The notes beneath the pieces are model-generated. The model was not told the DNA's origin. It ran no database searches and saw only the letters and a list, made by a program, of their open reading frames with translations. The position numbers and the translations under genes are program-made. DNA of 64,000 nucleotides from Haliea sp964022665 (GTDB lineage Bacteria > Pseudomonadota > Gammaproteobacteria > Pseudomonadales > Halieaceae), in NCBI GenBank assembly GCA_964022665.1, contig CAXIDF010000017.1, positions 1 to 64,000 of the forward strand, given 5' to 3'. This document shows positions 8,974 to 17,408 of this stretch, one piece after another (within the stretch, counting starts at the first letter, position 1; each line of letters starts with the position of its first letter).

Positions 8974-9570
8974 ATGGTGTCACTGCCCTACTCCCAGGCC
9001 TGCGAAAACAACAAGCAGCCGATTCTGGCGCAGTTACAAGAGGTGTTTGTGAGCCCCGGTACCGCCCTGGAGGTGGGTTCGGGAACGGGGCAGCACGCGG
9101 TCTATTTTGCTGCTGCGTTGCCGCACCTGACCTGGCAGCCCAGTGATCATCCAGCGAGTATTGAAACCTGTCGGCCCAGGCTTGCTGCGGCAGCGTTGGC
9201 CAACCTTGCCCAGCCGCTGGTACTGGATGTGGCCGATGCCGTGTGGCCAATAACACAGGCCGATATGGCGTTCTCCGCCAACACCGCACACATCATGAGC
9301 TGGTCCGAAGTGGAAGCGCTTTTCCACGGCCTGGGCCGTGTGCTGCCCCCGGGTGCCCCCTTTTGCCTCTACGGACCGTTCAGCTACGGCGGGCGCCACA
9401 CCAGTGGCAGCAACGCCGACTTTGACAGCTCACTGCGCGCACGAGCGGCGCACATGGGACTGCGGGACATGGACGATCTGCAGCGCCTTGCCGACAACAC
9501 AGGCTTTTGCCTTGAAAACGATACAGCCATGCCGGCGAATAACCGCTTGCTCGTGTGGCGCAGGCAATAG
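8974..9570 (+). CDS. DUF938 family SAM-dependent methyltransferase-like protein
   Basis: 198-residue class I methyltransferase-like protein of the DUF938 family. Residues 1-12 give the family's N-terminal SLPYSQACENNKQPIL. Motif I is ALEVGSGTGQHAVYFA (about 31-46), the acidic position follows in WQPSDHPAS, and the later motifs are ADMAFSANTAHIMSW and LPPGAPFCLYGPFSYGGRHT. The substrate is not known for the family. It starts six bases after the PAS-like gene and ends convergently with cysG, leaving about 20 bases between stops. Confidence 0.8.
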   Translation: MVSLPYSQACENNKQPILAQLQEVFVSPGTALEVGSGTGQHAVYFAAALPHLTWQPSDHPASIETCRPRLAAAALANLAQPLVLDVADAVWPITQADMAFSANTAHIMSWSEVEALFHGLGRVLPPGAPFCLYGPFSYGGRHTSGSNADFDSSLRARAAHMGLRDMDDLQRLADNTGFCLENDTAMPANNRLLVWRRQ

Positions 9571-9591
9571 CACCAGATCGGGGCGGGTTGA

Positions 9592-11037
9592 TCAGCCCGC
9601 GGGCTGGGGGGTGTCGGGCCCGAACCAGGCCAGTTGCGCCTGCAGGTTAACCACCGAACCGATAATAATCAGGGTGTGCGCTGACGGGCGCGAGGCAGCG
9701 ACAATGTCACTGATACTACTCAGAGTGCCGGTGATCACACGCTGTTCGGGCAGCGTGGCACGTTCGATAACGGCCACCGGTGTTTCCGGGGAGCGGCCAT
9801 GGGCAACCAGCTGGCTGCAAATGACCTCCAGCGCGGCCAGCCCCATATAGAACACCAGGGTTTCGTTGGGTGAGAGAAACTCCTGCCAGCGGTGTTCCAG
9901 TCGATTGTCTTTGAGGTAACCGGCCACGAACCGCACTGATTGCGCATGCTCACGGTGCGTCAACGGGATGCCGGCATAGCTGGCGGCCCCACTGGCAGCG
10001 GTAATGCCGGGCACCACCTGAAACGGGATGTGGTGTCGCGCCAGCAACTCGATCTCCTCACCGCCGCGGCCGAAGATGAACGGATCACCGCCCTTCAGGC
10101 GCGCCACGCGACGACCCTCGCGGGCCAGATCCAGCAGCCGCTGGTTGATCTCCGCTTGTGGAACGCTGTGGTCGGAACGCTGTTTGCCGACATAAATGCG
10201 CTCGGCATCGCGGCGCGCCAGGTCGGTGATCGCGGGGCTCACCAACCGGTCGTAGAGCACGACGTCGGCCGACTGCAACAGGCGCAGGGCCTTGAACGTC
10301 ATCAGGTCAGGATCGCCCGGGCCGGCGCCGATCAGGTAAACCTCGCCCTGATTCAGACTCTTGGGATTGCGCTGCTGCTGTGCCAGCAGTGCTTCAAGCC
10401 TGCTCTTTGCCTCTTCCTCGCGGCCGTTGAGTACCTGTGTGGCGATGGGGCCATCAATAATCTGCTCCCAGAACCGCCTCCTGTGCTCCACATCGGGCAG
10501 GGCGCGGGCTACAGTTGAGCGCAGTGCGCGCGCGAAGGCCGCCAGGCGACCGTACGCGGCGGGCACCATCGCCTCAATACGCCGTCGCAGTTGCCGCGCC
10601 AGTACCGGGCTGGCGCCGTTACTGCCGATGGCAATGACCAGTGGTGAGCGATCGACAATCGCCGGAAAAATAAACGTGCAGAGTTCCGGTGAGTCCACCA
10701 CGTTGACCAGAATACCCGCGGCGCTCGCATCGGCGGAAACCACCGCGTTAAGCGTTCGGTTGGGCGTGGCGACAACCACCAGACGCGCCCCTTCCAGCTG
10801 CTTTACACCCTCGTAGCCGACGGCCTGCCAGTGATGACGGGGCTGGTCGTTCCCACCCACCTCGGCGCCCTGCAGACCGAGCAGAGCGAGAAGCTCGCTA
10901 CAGACCTGTGGCGCGACCACAGTGATGCAGGCGCCGGCGGCCTGCAAGAGCCTGGCCTTGCGGGTTGCCACCTGTCCGCCACCCACCAGGACGACCCGCG
11001 TGTCGCGAAGCTTCAGGAAGAGTGGCAGCGATTCCAT
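9592..11037 (-). CDS. cysG: Siroheme synthase (trifunctional)
   Basis: CysG makes siroheme, the cofactor of assimilatory sulfite and nitrite reductases, from uroporphyrinogen III. Residues 1-210 are the precorrin-2 dehydrogenase/sirohydrochlorin ferrochelatase half (LVGGGQVATRKARLL NAD motif at 16-31). Residues about 230-470 are the SAM-dependent uroporphyrinogen-III C-methyltransferase (YLIGAGPGDPDLMT, VVLYDRLVS, RLKGGDPFIFGRGGEE, PGITAASGA). At 481 residues it is a full-length fusion. It is the last gene of the ftsK-lolA-rarA-crcB-serS-cysG run, 32 bases after serS. Confidence 0.96.
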   Translation of the reverse strand: MESLPLFLKLRDTRVVLVGGGQVATRKARLLQAAGACITVVAPQVCSELLALLGLQGAEVGGNDQPRHHWQAVGYEGVKQLEGARLVVVATPNRTLNAVVSADASAAGILVNVVDSPELCTFIFPAIVDRSPLVIAIGSNGASPVLARQLRRRIEAMVPAAYGRLAAFARALRSTVARALPDVEHRRRFWEQIIDGPIATQVLNGREEEAKSRLEALLAQQQRNPKSLNQGEVYLIGAGPGDPDLMTFKALRLLQSADVVLYDRLVSPAITDLARRDAERIYVGKQRSDHSVPQAEINQRLLDLAREGRRVARLKGGDPFIFGRGGEEIELLARHHIPFQVVPGITAASGAASYAGIPLTHREHAQSVRFVAGYLKDNRLEHRWQEFLSPNETLVFYMGLAALEVICSQLVAHGRSPETPVAVIERATLPEQRVITGTLSSISDIVAASRPSAHTLIIIGSVVNLQAQLAWFGPDTPQPAG

Positions 11038-11069
11038 GGTGGCGGCCTCCTGGCGTGGAATGGGCTTGC

Positions 11070-12362
11070 TTAGAGCTGCGTCAGGCCGCCCATGTAGGGC
11101 TGCAGGGCAGCGGGAATGGCGACACTGCCGTCCGCCTGCTGGCAGTTCTCCAGCAATGCCACAAGTGTGCGCCCCACCGCCAGACCGGAGCCATTCAGGG
11201 TGTGCAGCAGCTCGGGCTTGCCGGTTTCCGGGTTACGCCAACGGGCCTGCATGCGCCGCGCCTGGAAATCACCGAAGCTGCTGCAGGACGAGATCTCGCG
11301 GTAGGTATCCTGGGCGGGCAGCCACACCTCCAGGTCATAGGTGCGTCGCGCGGAAAAGCCGGTATCGCCGGCGCACAGCGCCATCTTGCGATAGGGCAAC
11401 CCCAGCAGTTGCAACACCCGTTCCGCATGACCGGTGAGCGCCTCCAGAGCCTGCTCGGACTGGCCGGGACGTACCAGCTGCACCAGTTCCACTTTCTCGA
11501 ACTGGTGCTGGCGAACCAAACCGCGCGTATCGCGCCCATAGCTGCCCGCTTCACTGCGGAAACACGGCGTGTGGCAGGCAAACCACATGCCTTCGGTGCC
11601 GAGCTCTGCATCCTCGAAAATCCGCTCGCGCGCCACGTTGGTGACGGGAACCTCCGCGGTGGGAATCAGATAGTAGTCCTGCTCGCCGTGCAATCTGAAC
11701 AGGTCCTCGGCGAACTTCGGCAGCTGCCCGGTGCCACGCAGGGATTCGCCATTGACAATATAGGGCACGTAAATTTCGCGATAACCGTGTTCGCCGGTGT
11801 GCAGGTTGAGCATGAACTGGATCAGGGCGCGGTGCAGGCGCGCCAGCGGGCCGTACATCACGGTAAATCGGGAGCCGGTGATCTTGCCCGCAGTCTCGAC
11901 ATCAAGCTGCTGCAGTGCCTCACCGATCTCCACATGATCGCGCACCGGAAAATCAAACACGCGCGGCTCACCGAACCGTGCGACCTCGGTGTTGTCTTCC
12001 TCGCGCGTGCCCTCGGGTACTTCGGGTGCCAGCAGGTTTGGCACACCCAGCATGAATTCCTCAAGCCTCGCCTGCACGTCCCGGGCCTGATCGGTGAGGG
12101 TATCGAGCTGGGCGGCGATTTTATCCAGTGTGAGGTTGACCTGCGCTTTGGCGTCATCGACGCTCATGCCCTGCCCCACCAGCTGGCCGATGGTTTTGGA
12201 GGCGCGCTTGCGCTCTGCCAACAGCGACTGGCTGTCCATATCCGCCTGCTTGCGCTGTGCATCGAGTGCTTCGAAGGCGGCAACATCGAAAGTGAAACCA
12301 CGCCGCGCCAGTTGCGCCGCGATGGCTTGCGGGTCCTGTCGCACCGCTTTGATATCCAGCAT
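11070..12362 (-). CDS. serS: Seryl-tRNA synthetase
   Basis: Class II aminoacyl-tRNA synthetase charging tRNA-Ser and tRNA-Sec, 430 residues. The N-terminal coiled-coil tRNA-binding arm spans about residues 28-105. Class II motifs are visible: TAEVPVTNVARERI, motif 2 CFRSEAGSYGRDTRGLVRQH followed by QFEKVEL, and motif 3 LNGSGLAVGRTLVALLENCQ. The serine-recognition stretch ISSCSSFGDFQARRMQARW is intact. ATG start at 12362, cytosolic. Gene order serS-cysG matches Pseudomonas. Confidence 0.97.
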   Translation of the reverse strand: MLDIKAVRQDPQAIAAQLARRGFTFDVAAFEALDAQRKQADMDSQSLLAERKRASKTIGQLVGQGMSVDDAKAQVNLTLDKIAAQLDTLTDQARDVQARLEEFMLGVPNLLAPEVPEGTREEDNTEVARFGEPRVFDFPVRDHVEIGEALQQLDVETAGKITGSRFTVMYGPLARLHRALIQFMLNLHTGEHGYREIYVPYIVNGESLRGTGQLPKFAEDLFRLHGEQDYYLIPTAEVPVTNVARERIFEDAELGTEGMWFACHTPCFRSEAGSYGRDTRGLVRQHQFEKVELVQLVRPGQSEQALEALTGHAERVLQLLGLPYRKMALCAGDTGFSARRTYDLEVWLPAQDTYREISSCSSFGDFQARRMQARWRNPETGKPELLHTLNGSGLAVGRTLVALLENCQQADGSVAIPAALQPYMGGLTQL

Positions 12363-12399
12363 TTTCTGTGTTCCTGTTGTCTGTTGTGCGGGCCGGCTA

Positions 12400-12774
12400 T
12401 CAGAGCAGAGCCCGGGTCAGGGTGATGGCGAGGCCGGCGCCTACGACGCAGAGCGTGACACTGGCCAGCATATACCCCACTGCCTGCGCTGCCTGGCCCG
12501 ACTCCCAGAGCGCGAAGGTCTCCAGGGAAAACGTGGAGAACGTGGTGAACGCCCCCAGGAAGCCAACCATCAGCAGTCCTCGCCAGTCCGCATGCAGAAC
12601 CTGGCGCTCCAGCAGCGCAAATATCACACCGATAGCGCAGGAGCCCAGAAGGTTGACCAGCAACGTGGCCAGGGGAAACGCACCCTGCCACTGTGCCTGG
12701 GTCCACTGCGACAGCAGGTAACGGGAAACCGAGCCCGCTGCTCCTCCGAGTGCAACGAAAACCAGGTACTTCAT
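12400..12774 (-). CDS. crcB: Fluoride ion exporter CrcB/Fluc
   Basis: Small membrane fluoride channel of 124 residues with four hydrophobic segments, acting as an antiparallel dimer. Hallmarks: the N-terminal GGAAGSVSRYLLS, NLLGSCAIGVIFALLE (conserved Asn in TM2), GFLGAFTTFSTFSLET (the F-rich TM3 with its break) and a hydrophobic last helix. I use the ATG at 12774, which gives the usual family length; a longer reading frame upstream overlaps rarA. The upstream 77 bases show no fluoride-riboswitch consensus. It is inserted between rarA and serS in an otherwise Pseudomonas-like order. Confidence 0.93.
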   Translation of the reverse strand: MKYLVFVALGGAAGSVSRYLLSQWTQAQWQGAFPLATLLVNLLGSCAIGVIFALLERQVLHADWRGLLMVGFLGAFTTFSTFSLETFALWESGQAAQAVGYMLASVTLCVVGAGLAITLTRALL

Positions 12775-12851
12775 GCGAAAACCCGCAGGGTCCAGTTGCC
12801 AGCGCGCATTGTACTGATTTTTTGCCTCCGGGGCAGCGCCCTGCGGCGCGC

Positions 12852-14189
12852 TCACGGCTTGCGCGGGTAGCGCTGCCGATTGCTGTTCTGGTCCAGGCCG
12901 CGCAGGTACTCGAGTTTTTCGCCGATCTTCTGCTCCAGGCCGCGCGCTACCGGGAAATAGTAGCGCCGCGACTGCAGCGCCTCCGGGAAATAGTTTTCGC
13001 CCGCGGCATAGGCCCCTTCCTCGTCGTGGGCGTAGCGGTAATCGTCGCCGTGGCCCTCCGCTTTCATCAGCGCCGTCGGTGCGTTACGCAAGTGCAGGGG
13101 CACTTCGTTGCTGCCCTGGCTTTGTACATCGCCCAACGCCGCCTTGTAGGCGCTGTAAACGGCATTGCTCTTGGGCGCGCAGGCGAGGTAGATAACAGCC
13201 TGCGCGAGAGCAAGCTCTCCCTCGGGGCTGCCCAGACGCTCCTGTACCTGCCAGGCATCCAGGCACAGGCTGAGGGCGCGCGGGTCGGCGTTGCCGATAT
13301 CTTCGCTCGCCATGCGCACGATGCGCCGCGCCAGATACAGCGCATCGCAGCCCCCGTCCAGCATCCGGCAAAGCCAATACGCGGCGGCGTCCGGGGCCGA
13401 GCCTCGCACAGCCTTGTGCAGGGCACTGATCTGGTCATAGAACAGGTCTCCGCCCTTGTCGAAGCGCCGTAACGAGGCCTGTAGCACTTCTTCCAGAGTC
13501 GTAGCTGTGATGATGCGCCTGCCGTCCTGCTCGTCCGCGAGATCGGCGGCCAGCTCGAGCAGATTCAGGGCGCGCCGGGCATCACCGTCGGACTGCACGG
13601 CAATCTGTAACAGGCACTCTTCGTCGACGCCAACCGCCGGCGAAAGCGCAGCGACACCGCGGCGCAACACGTCCAGTAACGCGTCCGGCTCAAGCGCACG
13701 CAATTTGTAGACACGGGCACGGGAAAGCAGCGCATTATTCAGTTCAAACGAAGGGTTTTCGGTGGTGGCGCCGATAAAAATGACGGTGCCATCTTCCACA
13801 TGGGGCAAAAACGCGTCCTGCTGACTCTTGTTGAAACGGTGCACTTCATCCACGAACAGAATCGTGTCGCGCCCTGTGGCACGTTGCTGACGCGCCTGAC
13901 TGATGGCTTCGCGTATTTCCCGCACGCCGGCAAGCACCGCCGAAAGCTGCAGGAAGTGCGCGTTGGCAGCGCCGGCCACAATACGCGCCAGGGTGGTTTT
14001 GCCTACCCCCGGGGGGCCCCAGAAAATCATTGAATGCAGCTGGCGCCTCTCGATGGCCTGGCGCAGCGGCTTGCCGGGCCCCAGAAGGTGCGCCTGCCCG
14101 GCAAAAGTGCCCAGGGCTTGCGGACGCAGCCGTGCCGCCAGCGGCTGGTAGCCCGCTTCGTCGTCGGCGCTGAACAGGTCGTCGGCCAA
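12852..14189 (-). CDS. rarA: Replication-associated recombination protein A (AAA+ ATPase)
   Basis: RarA/MgsA is a clamp-loader-like AAA+ ATPase acting at stalled replication forks. Walker A is WGPPGVGKTTLARI (about 56-69), Walker B ILFVDEVHRFNK, sensor 1 FIGATTENPSFELN. The C-terminal MgsA domain contains ASEDIGNADPRAL and LACAPKSNAVYSAY. 445 residues, normal length. ATG at 14189. Only three bases separate the lolA stop from this ATG, so lolA and rarA are almost certainly co-translated from one message. Confidence 0.96.
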   Translation of the reverse strand: MADDLFSADDEAGYQPLAARLRPQALGTFAGQAHLLGPGKPLRQAIERRQLHSMIFWGPPGVGKTTLARIVAGAANAHFLQLSAVLAGVREIREAISQARQQRATGRDTILFVDEVHRFNKSQQDAFLPHVEDGTVIFIGATTENPSFELNNALLSRARVYKLRALEPDALLDVLRRGVAALSPAVGVDEECLLQIAVQSDGDARRALNLLELAADLADEQDGRRIITATTLEEVLQASLRRFDKGGDLFYDQISALHKAVRGSAPDAAAYWLCRMLDGGCDALYLARRIVRMASEDIGNADPRALSLCLDAWQVQERLGSPEGELALAQAVIYLACAPKSNAVYSAYKAALGDVQSQGSNEVPLHLRNAPTALMKAEGHGDDYRYAHDEEGAYAAGENYFPEALQSRRYYFPVARGLEQKIGEKLEYLRGLDQNSNRQRYPRKP

Positions 14190-14192
14190 GCG

Positions 14193-14816
14193 CTACTCTG
14201 CCTGGTAAAACAGATCCGCGCCGGGAGGCGGCGTGAAGTCGAATTCTGCAGGCGTCATTGGGGTCTGCGTATCCAGCGCTGTAAACGTGATCACCACGCG
14301 CTGGTTGAGGTTGTCCTGTACTTCCATGCCCTGCAAGGTGTTGCCCTCCAGTGCCAGAGTCAGTTCCTGGAAACCCGCGTCCAGTCCGCGGGGGACGAGC
14401 ACAAAACGCTGCTGCGCGTCGCGGTGCACGGTGTAATCACGACGCAGGGCCGCCCCATCACCGCCCAGCACCTGCAATGGCGTCATTGCTTCACTGCCCA
14501 CCACAGGCTTGCGTGTGACCGTTTCCAGGTCGCGGTCGTGGTGCCAGAGGTAATCCCGGTTGGCAATGATCAGCTGGCTGTCCGGAGCGCGGATCTCCCA
14601 GGCAAAATAGCCCGGGCGTAGCAGGCGGAATCGGCCCTCGGAGTCGCTCACCACGCTACCGTCCGTGGCGTACTGCCGCTGGCGAAACTCACCCTGCAGG
14701 CGCTCTATCGATTGTAAGGCCTGCAACAGTTCGTCCACCGCCTCTGCCCGCAAGGGTGCGGACAAAACGGCGAACAGCAGCAGGCAAAGATACGACAGTT
14801 TTTTCACATGAGGCAC
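14193..14816 (-). CDS. lolA: Outer-membrane lipoprotein carrier LolA
   Basis: Periplasmic chaperone that carries lipoproteins from the LolCDE transporter (found here at 40-43 kb) to LolB. A signal peptide is visible (KKLSYLCLLLFAVLSAPLRA) followed by the mature start EAVDELLQALQSIERLQGEF. Beta-strand pattern typical of the half-barrel: GRFRLLRPGYFAWEIRAP, YLWHHDRDLETVT. I use the GTG at 14816, eight bases after AGGA, giving 207 residues; the GTG at 14807 is an alternative and the longer ATG at 14834 is less likely. It sits between ftsK and rarA, as in E. coli and Pseudomonas. Confidence 0.93.
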   Translation of the reverse strand: MPHVKKLSYLCLLLFAVLSAPLRAEAVDELLQALQSIERLQGEFRQRQYATDGSVVSDSEGRFRLLRPGYFAWEIRAPDSQLIIANRDYLWHHDRDLETVTRKPVVGSEAMTPLQVLGGDGAALRRDYTVHRDAQQRFVLVPRGLDAGFQELTLALEGNTLQGMEVQDNLNQRVVITFTALDTQTPMTPAEFDFTPPPGADLFYQAE

Positions 14817-14855
14817 GTGTTGATTCCTGTGCAATGTTGCGGGGAGTTCAGTGCG

Positions 14856-17168
14856 CTACTCTGGCGGCGGCGGTGCCAACACTTCACGCTGCCCGTTGGT
14901 ACCCATTTCGCTGACCACTCCGGCCTGTTCCATGCTTTCGATGAGGCGCGCGGCGCGGTTGTAGCCGATACGTAATTTGCGCTGTACCGATGATATGGAC
15001 GCACGCCGACTCTGGGTCACATAGTGTACGGCTTCATCATACAGGTTGTCGCTCTCTGGATCTTCGTCCCCGTTACTGGCCTGGAGTTCCCCGGCGGTCA
15101 CCGGTGTGCTGCTGCCTTCATCCAGCAGGCCGTCGATATAGCGGGGTTCCCCGCGGCGCTTCCAGTCGGCCACTACGCGGTGTACCTCCTCGTCGGAACA
15201 GAAAGCGCCGTGTACACGTGTGGGCAGGCCCGAGCCAGGGGGCAGGTAGAGCATGTCGCCGTGGCCGAGCAATTGCTCTGCACCACTCTGGTCCAGAATG
15301 GTCCGTGAGTCGATCTTGGAGGACACCTGAAAGGCGATGCGGGTGGGAATGTTGGCCTTGATCAGGCCCGTTATGACGTCGACCGAAGGTCGCTGTGTGG
15401 CGAGAATGAGGTGAATGCCCGCTGCCCTCGCCTTTTGCGCGATTCTCGCAATGAGCTCTTCCACTTTCTTGCCGACAATCATCATCATGTCAGCAAATTC
15501 GTCGATCACCACGACAATGGAAGGCAGACGCTCCAGCGCCGGAGCCTCCTGCTCCTCGTCAGTCAATGCCAGAATGGGGTCCGGCTTCCACAGCGGGTCG
15601 ACGATAGGCGTTCCTTCCCGCTCGGCATCAGCCAGCTTGCGGTTGTAACCGGCCAGGTTGCGCACTCCGAGGTGTGCCATCAGCTTGTAACGGCGCTCCA
15701 TTTCCGCCACACACCAACGCAGGCCGTTGGCAGCATCCTTCATGTCGGTGATCACCGGGGTCAGCAGGTGGGGAATGCCATCATAGACCGAAAGCTCAAG
15801 CATCTTCGGGTCCACCATGATTAGCCGCACATCGGCGGGGGTAGACTTGTAGAGCAGGCTGAGCAGCATGGCATTGACGCCCACCGACTTGCCGGAACCG
15901 GTGGTGCCTGCAACGAGGAGGTGCGGCATTTTACCCAGGTCCGCGACCACAGGTTCGCCGGAAATGTCGTGCCCCAGGGCCAGGGTCAGCGGCGAACGCG
16001 ACTGGTCAAAGGCCCGCGAGGACAGCACCTCGCGGAAGTTGACGATCTCCCGGTCTTCGTTGGGGATCTCAATGCCCACCACCGACTTGCCGGGAATCAC
16101 TTCCACCACGCGCACACTGATCACCGCCAGCGACCGTGCGAGGTCCTTGGCGAGGTTGGAAATGCGCGAGACCTTGATGCCGGCAGCCGGTTGTATCTCG
16201 AAACGGGTGATTACCGGGCCCGGGTACACCGCCACCACTTCGGCGCTGATACCGAAATCCGCCAGCTTGAGCTCAAGAAGGCGCGACATGGCCGCCAGAG
16301 CCTCTTCGGAAAAACCTTTGGTCGGGTCCTTCGTCTCCGCGTCGAGCAGGTTCAGGGCCGGCAGTTCGCCGGTGACCGGCGCGTCAAACAGCGGCTGCTG
16401 TTTTTCCTTTTCGGCGCGTTCGCTCTTCTCAGGACGCGGCTTCAACGGCTTGATCTTCGGCGGCTTGCGCTGTTTGCTGCGTTCCACGTGCTCGTCTATC
16501 ACCGCCTTGCGTGCTTCCAGGGCTTTCTCACGCTGGCGCCGGTCGCGCAGTCTATCAATAGCGTTGACACACCAGAGCCGCACACGCTGTGCGCCGTTGA
16601 GTGTCCAGCGCCCGAGGCGCTCCATCAGACGCAGCCAACTGACATCGGCGAAAATCGTCATGCCAAAAAGAAACACGGCGAGCAGGATCAAACGGCTGCC
16701 GATAGCGCTGAAGGCAACGGTAAAGCCATCCCCGATTGCCTGCCCGAGTATGCCGCCAGCGCCCTGGGGCAGACCGGAGCTGCCGGTATCGTTCATGGCC
16801 GCCAGCGCCGTACCGGCAATCATCACCAGCACCAGGCCGAGGGCCCGGATACCGAACGTGACCCAATCGAAGCCCTGCTGACGGTGGCGCTGCAGCAGAA
16901 TCACGAGTGCGCGATAGGCCAGTAGCAGCGGGAACAGGTACGCGGCAAACCCGACAAGGGAAAAAGCCACATCGGCGACCCAGGCACCGGTGGGCCCGCC
17001 GGCGTTGAGTATGCGTGAGCCGGAGCCCGTTGCTGACCACCCCGGATCTTTCGGGCTATAGGTAAGGAGTGCCAGCAAAACGTAGAGGCAGGCCGCACTG
17101 ACGCCAATAAATGCGCCCTCACGCAACCGCGGGCCCAGAACGCTGTGCTGACCGGATTTCTCAGGCAC
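14856..17168 (-). CDS. ftsK: DNA translocase FtsK
   Basis: Septal DNA pump that clears chromosomes from the closing septum and activates XerCD at dif. Four N-terminal membrane segments (about residues 15-185), a short charged linker (EKALEARKAVIDEHVERSKQ, KPPKIKPLKPRPEK), then the motor: alpha/beta domains with Walker A LLVAGTTGSGKSVGVNAMLL, Walker B SIVVVIDEFADMMM. The C-terminal winged-helix gamma domain that reads KOPS is present (YDEAVHYVTQSRRASISSVQ and EMGTNGQREVL). The GTG at 17168, nine bases after AGGGGA, gives 770 residues; an upstream TTG at 17219 is possible. The linker is much shorter than in E. coli, as is common elsewhere. Confidence 0.96.
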   Translation of the reverse strand: MPEKSGQHSVLGPRLREGAFIGVSAACLYVLLALLTYSPKDPGWSATGSGSRILNAGGPTGAWVADVAFSLVGFAAYLFPLLLAYRALVILLQRHRQQGFDWVTFGIRALGLVLVMIAGTALAAMNDTGSSGLPQGAGGILGQAIGDGFTVAFSAIGSRLILLAVFLFGMTIFADVSWLRLMERLGRWTLNGAQRVRLWCVNAIDRLRDRRQREKALEARKAVIDEHVERSKQRKPPKIKPLKPRPEKSERAEKEKQQPLFDAPVTGELPALNLLDAETKDPTKGFSEEALAAMSRLLELKLADFGISAEVVAVYPGPVITRFEIQPAAGIKVSRISNLAKDLARSLAVISVRVVEVIPGKSVVGIEIPNEDREIVNFREVLSSRAFDQSRSPLTLALGHDISGEPVVADLGKMPHLLVAGTTGSGKSVGVNAMLLSLLYKSTPADVRLIMVDPKMLELSVYDGIPHLLTPVITDMKDAANGLRWCVAEMERRYKLMAHLGVRNLAGYNRKLADAEREGTPIVDPLWKPDPILALTDEEQEAPALERLPSIVVVIDEFADMMMIVGKKVEELIARIAQKARAAGIHLILATQRPSVDVITGLIKANIPTRIAFQVSSKIDSRTILDQSGAEQLLGHGDMLYLPPGSGLPTRVHGAFCSDEEVHRVVADWKRRGEPRYIDGLLDEGSSTPVTAGELQASNGDEDPESDNLYDEAVHYVTQSRRASISSVQRKLRIGYNRAARLIESMEQAGVVSEMGTNGQREVLAPPPPE

Positions 17169-17190
17169 GCTTGAATTTCCCCTCACTGGC

Positions 17191-17210
17191 GTGGAAAAGT
17201 GCCTTTCCAC
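17191..17210 (-). promoter_or_regulatory. Hairpin in the ftsK leader
   Basis: Perfect 7-bp inverted repeat GTGGAAA / TTTCCAC with a six-base loop, just upstream of the AGGGGA ribosome site and downstream of the candidate ftsK promoter. It may affect translation initiation or be a protein-binding site. If translation instead began at the TTG at 17219 the repeat would be coding. Confidence 0.35.
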
Positions 17211-17246
17211 GGGCGACAATATTACGCAATTGTGCTTTATTTTATG

Positions 17247-17274
17247 ATTATATTCAATTACTTATAAGAACAAA
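17247..17274 (-). promoter_or_regulatory. Candidate sigma-70 promoter of ftsK operon
   Basis: A perfect -10 TATAAT (17252-17247) lies in an unusually AT-rich stretch with TTTGTT 16 bases upstream as a partial -35. The start codon is about 80 bases downstream. The surrounding 17,221-17,280 is far richer in A+T than the rest of the window. Confidence 0.5.
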
Positions 17275-17292
17275 TTAGAAACGGTCTCGCCT

Positions 17293-17321
17293 TTGCCGCA
17301 GCGCAGCCTTTACATTACCAT
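17293..17321 (+). promoter_or_regulatory. Candidate sigma-70 promoter of trxB
   Basis: TTGCCG and TACCAT separated by exactly 17 bases, 88 bases before the trxB ATG. Each hexamer keeps at least four consensus positions. No other good pair is seen in the ftsK-trxB intergenic region on this strand. Confidence 0.4.
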
Positions 17322-17408
17322 ACGCTGCCCCGGTCAGCGCCGGGCAACTCCAGCACGCCGGCGTGCGCGCCGGGCCAACTTTAACACCAGCAACCGGGAA
17401 ATCACCAC

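Noticed and set aside
10965..12425. 486-codon open frame antisense to serS
   Set aside because: Covers serS on the opposite strand with no motifs of its own.
12775..12851. Fluoride riboswitch upstream of crcB
   Set aside because: The 77-base gap lacks the conserved pseudoknot segments of the crcB motif.
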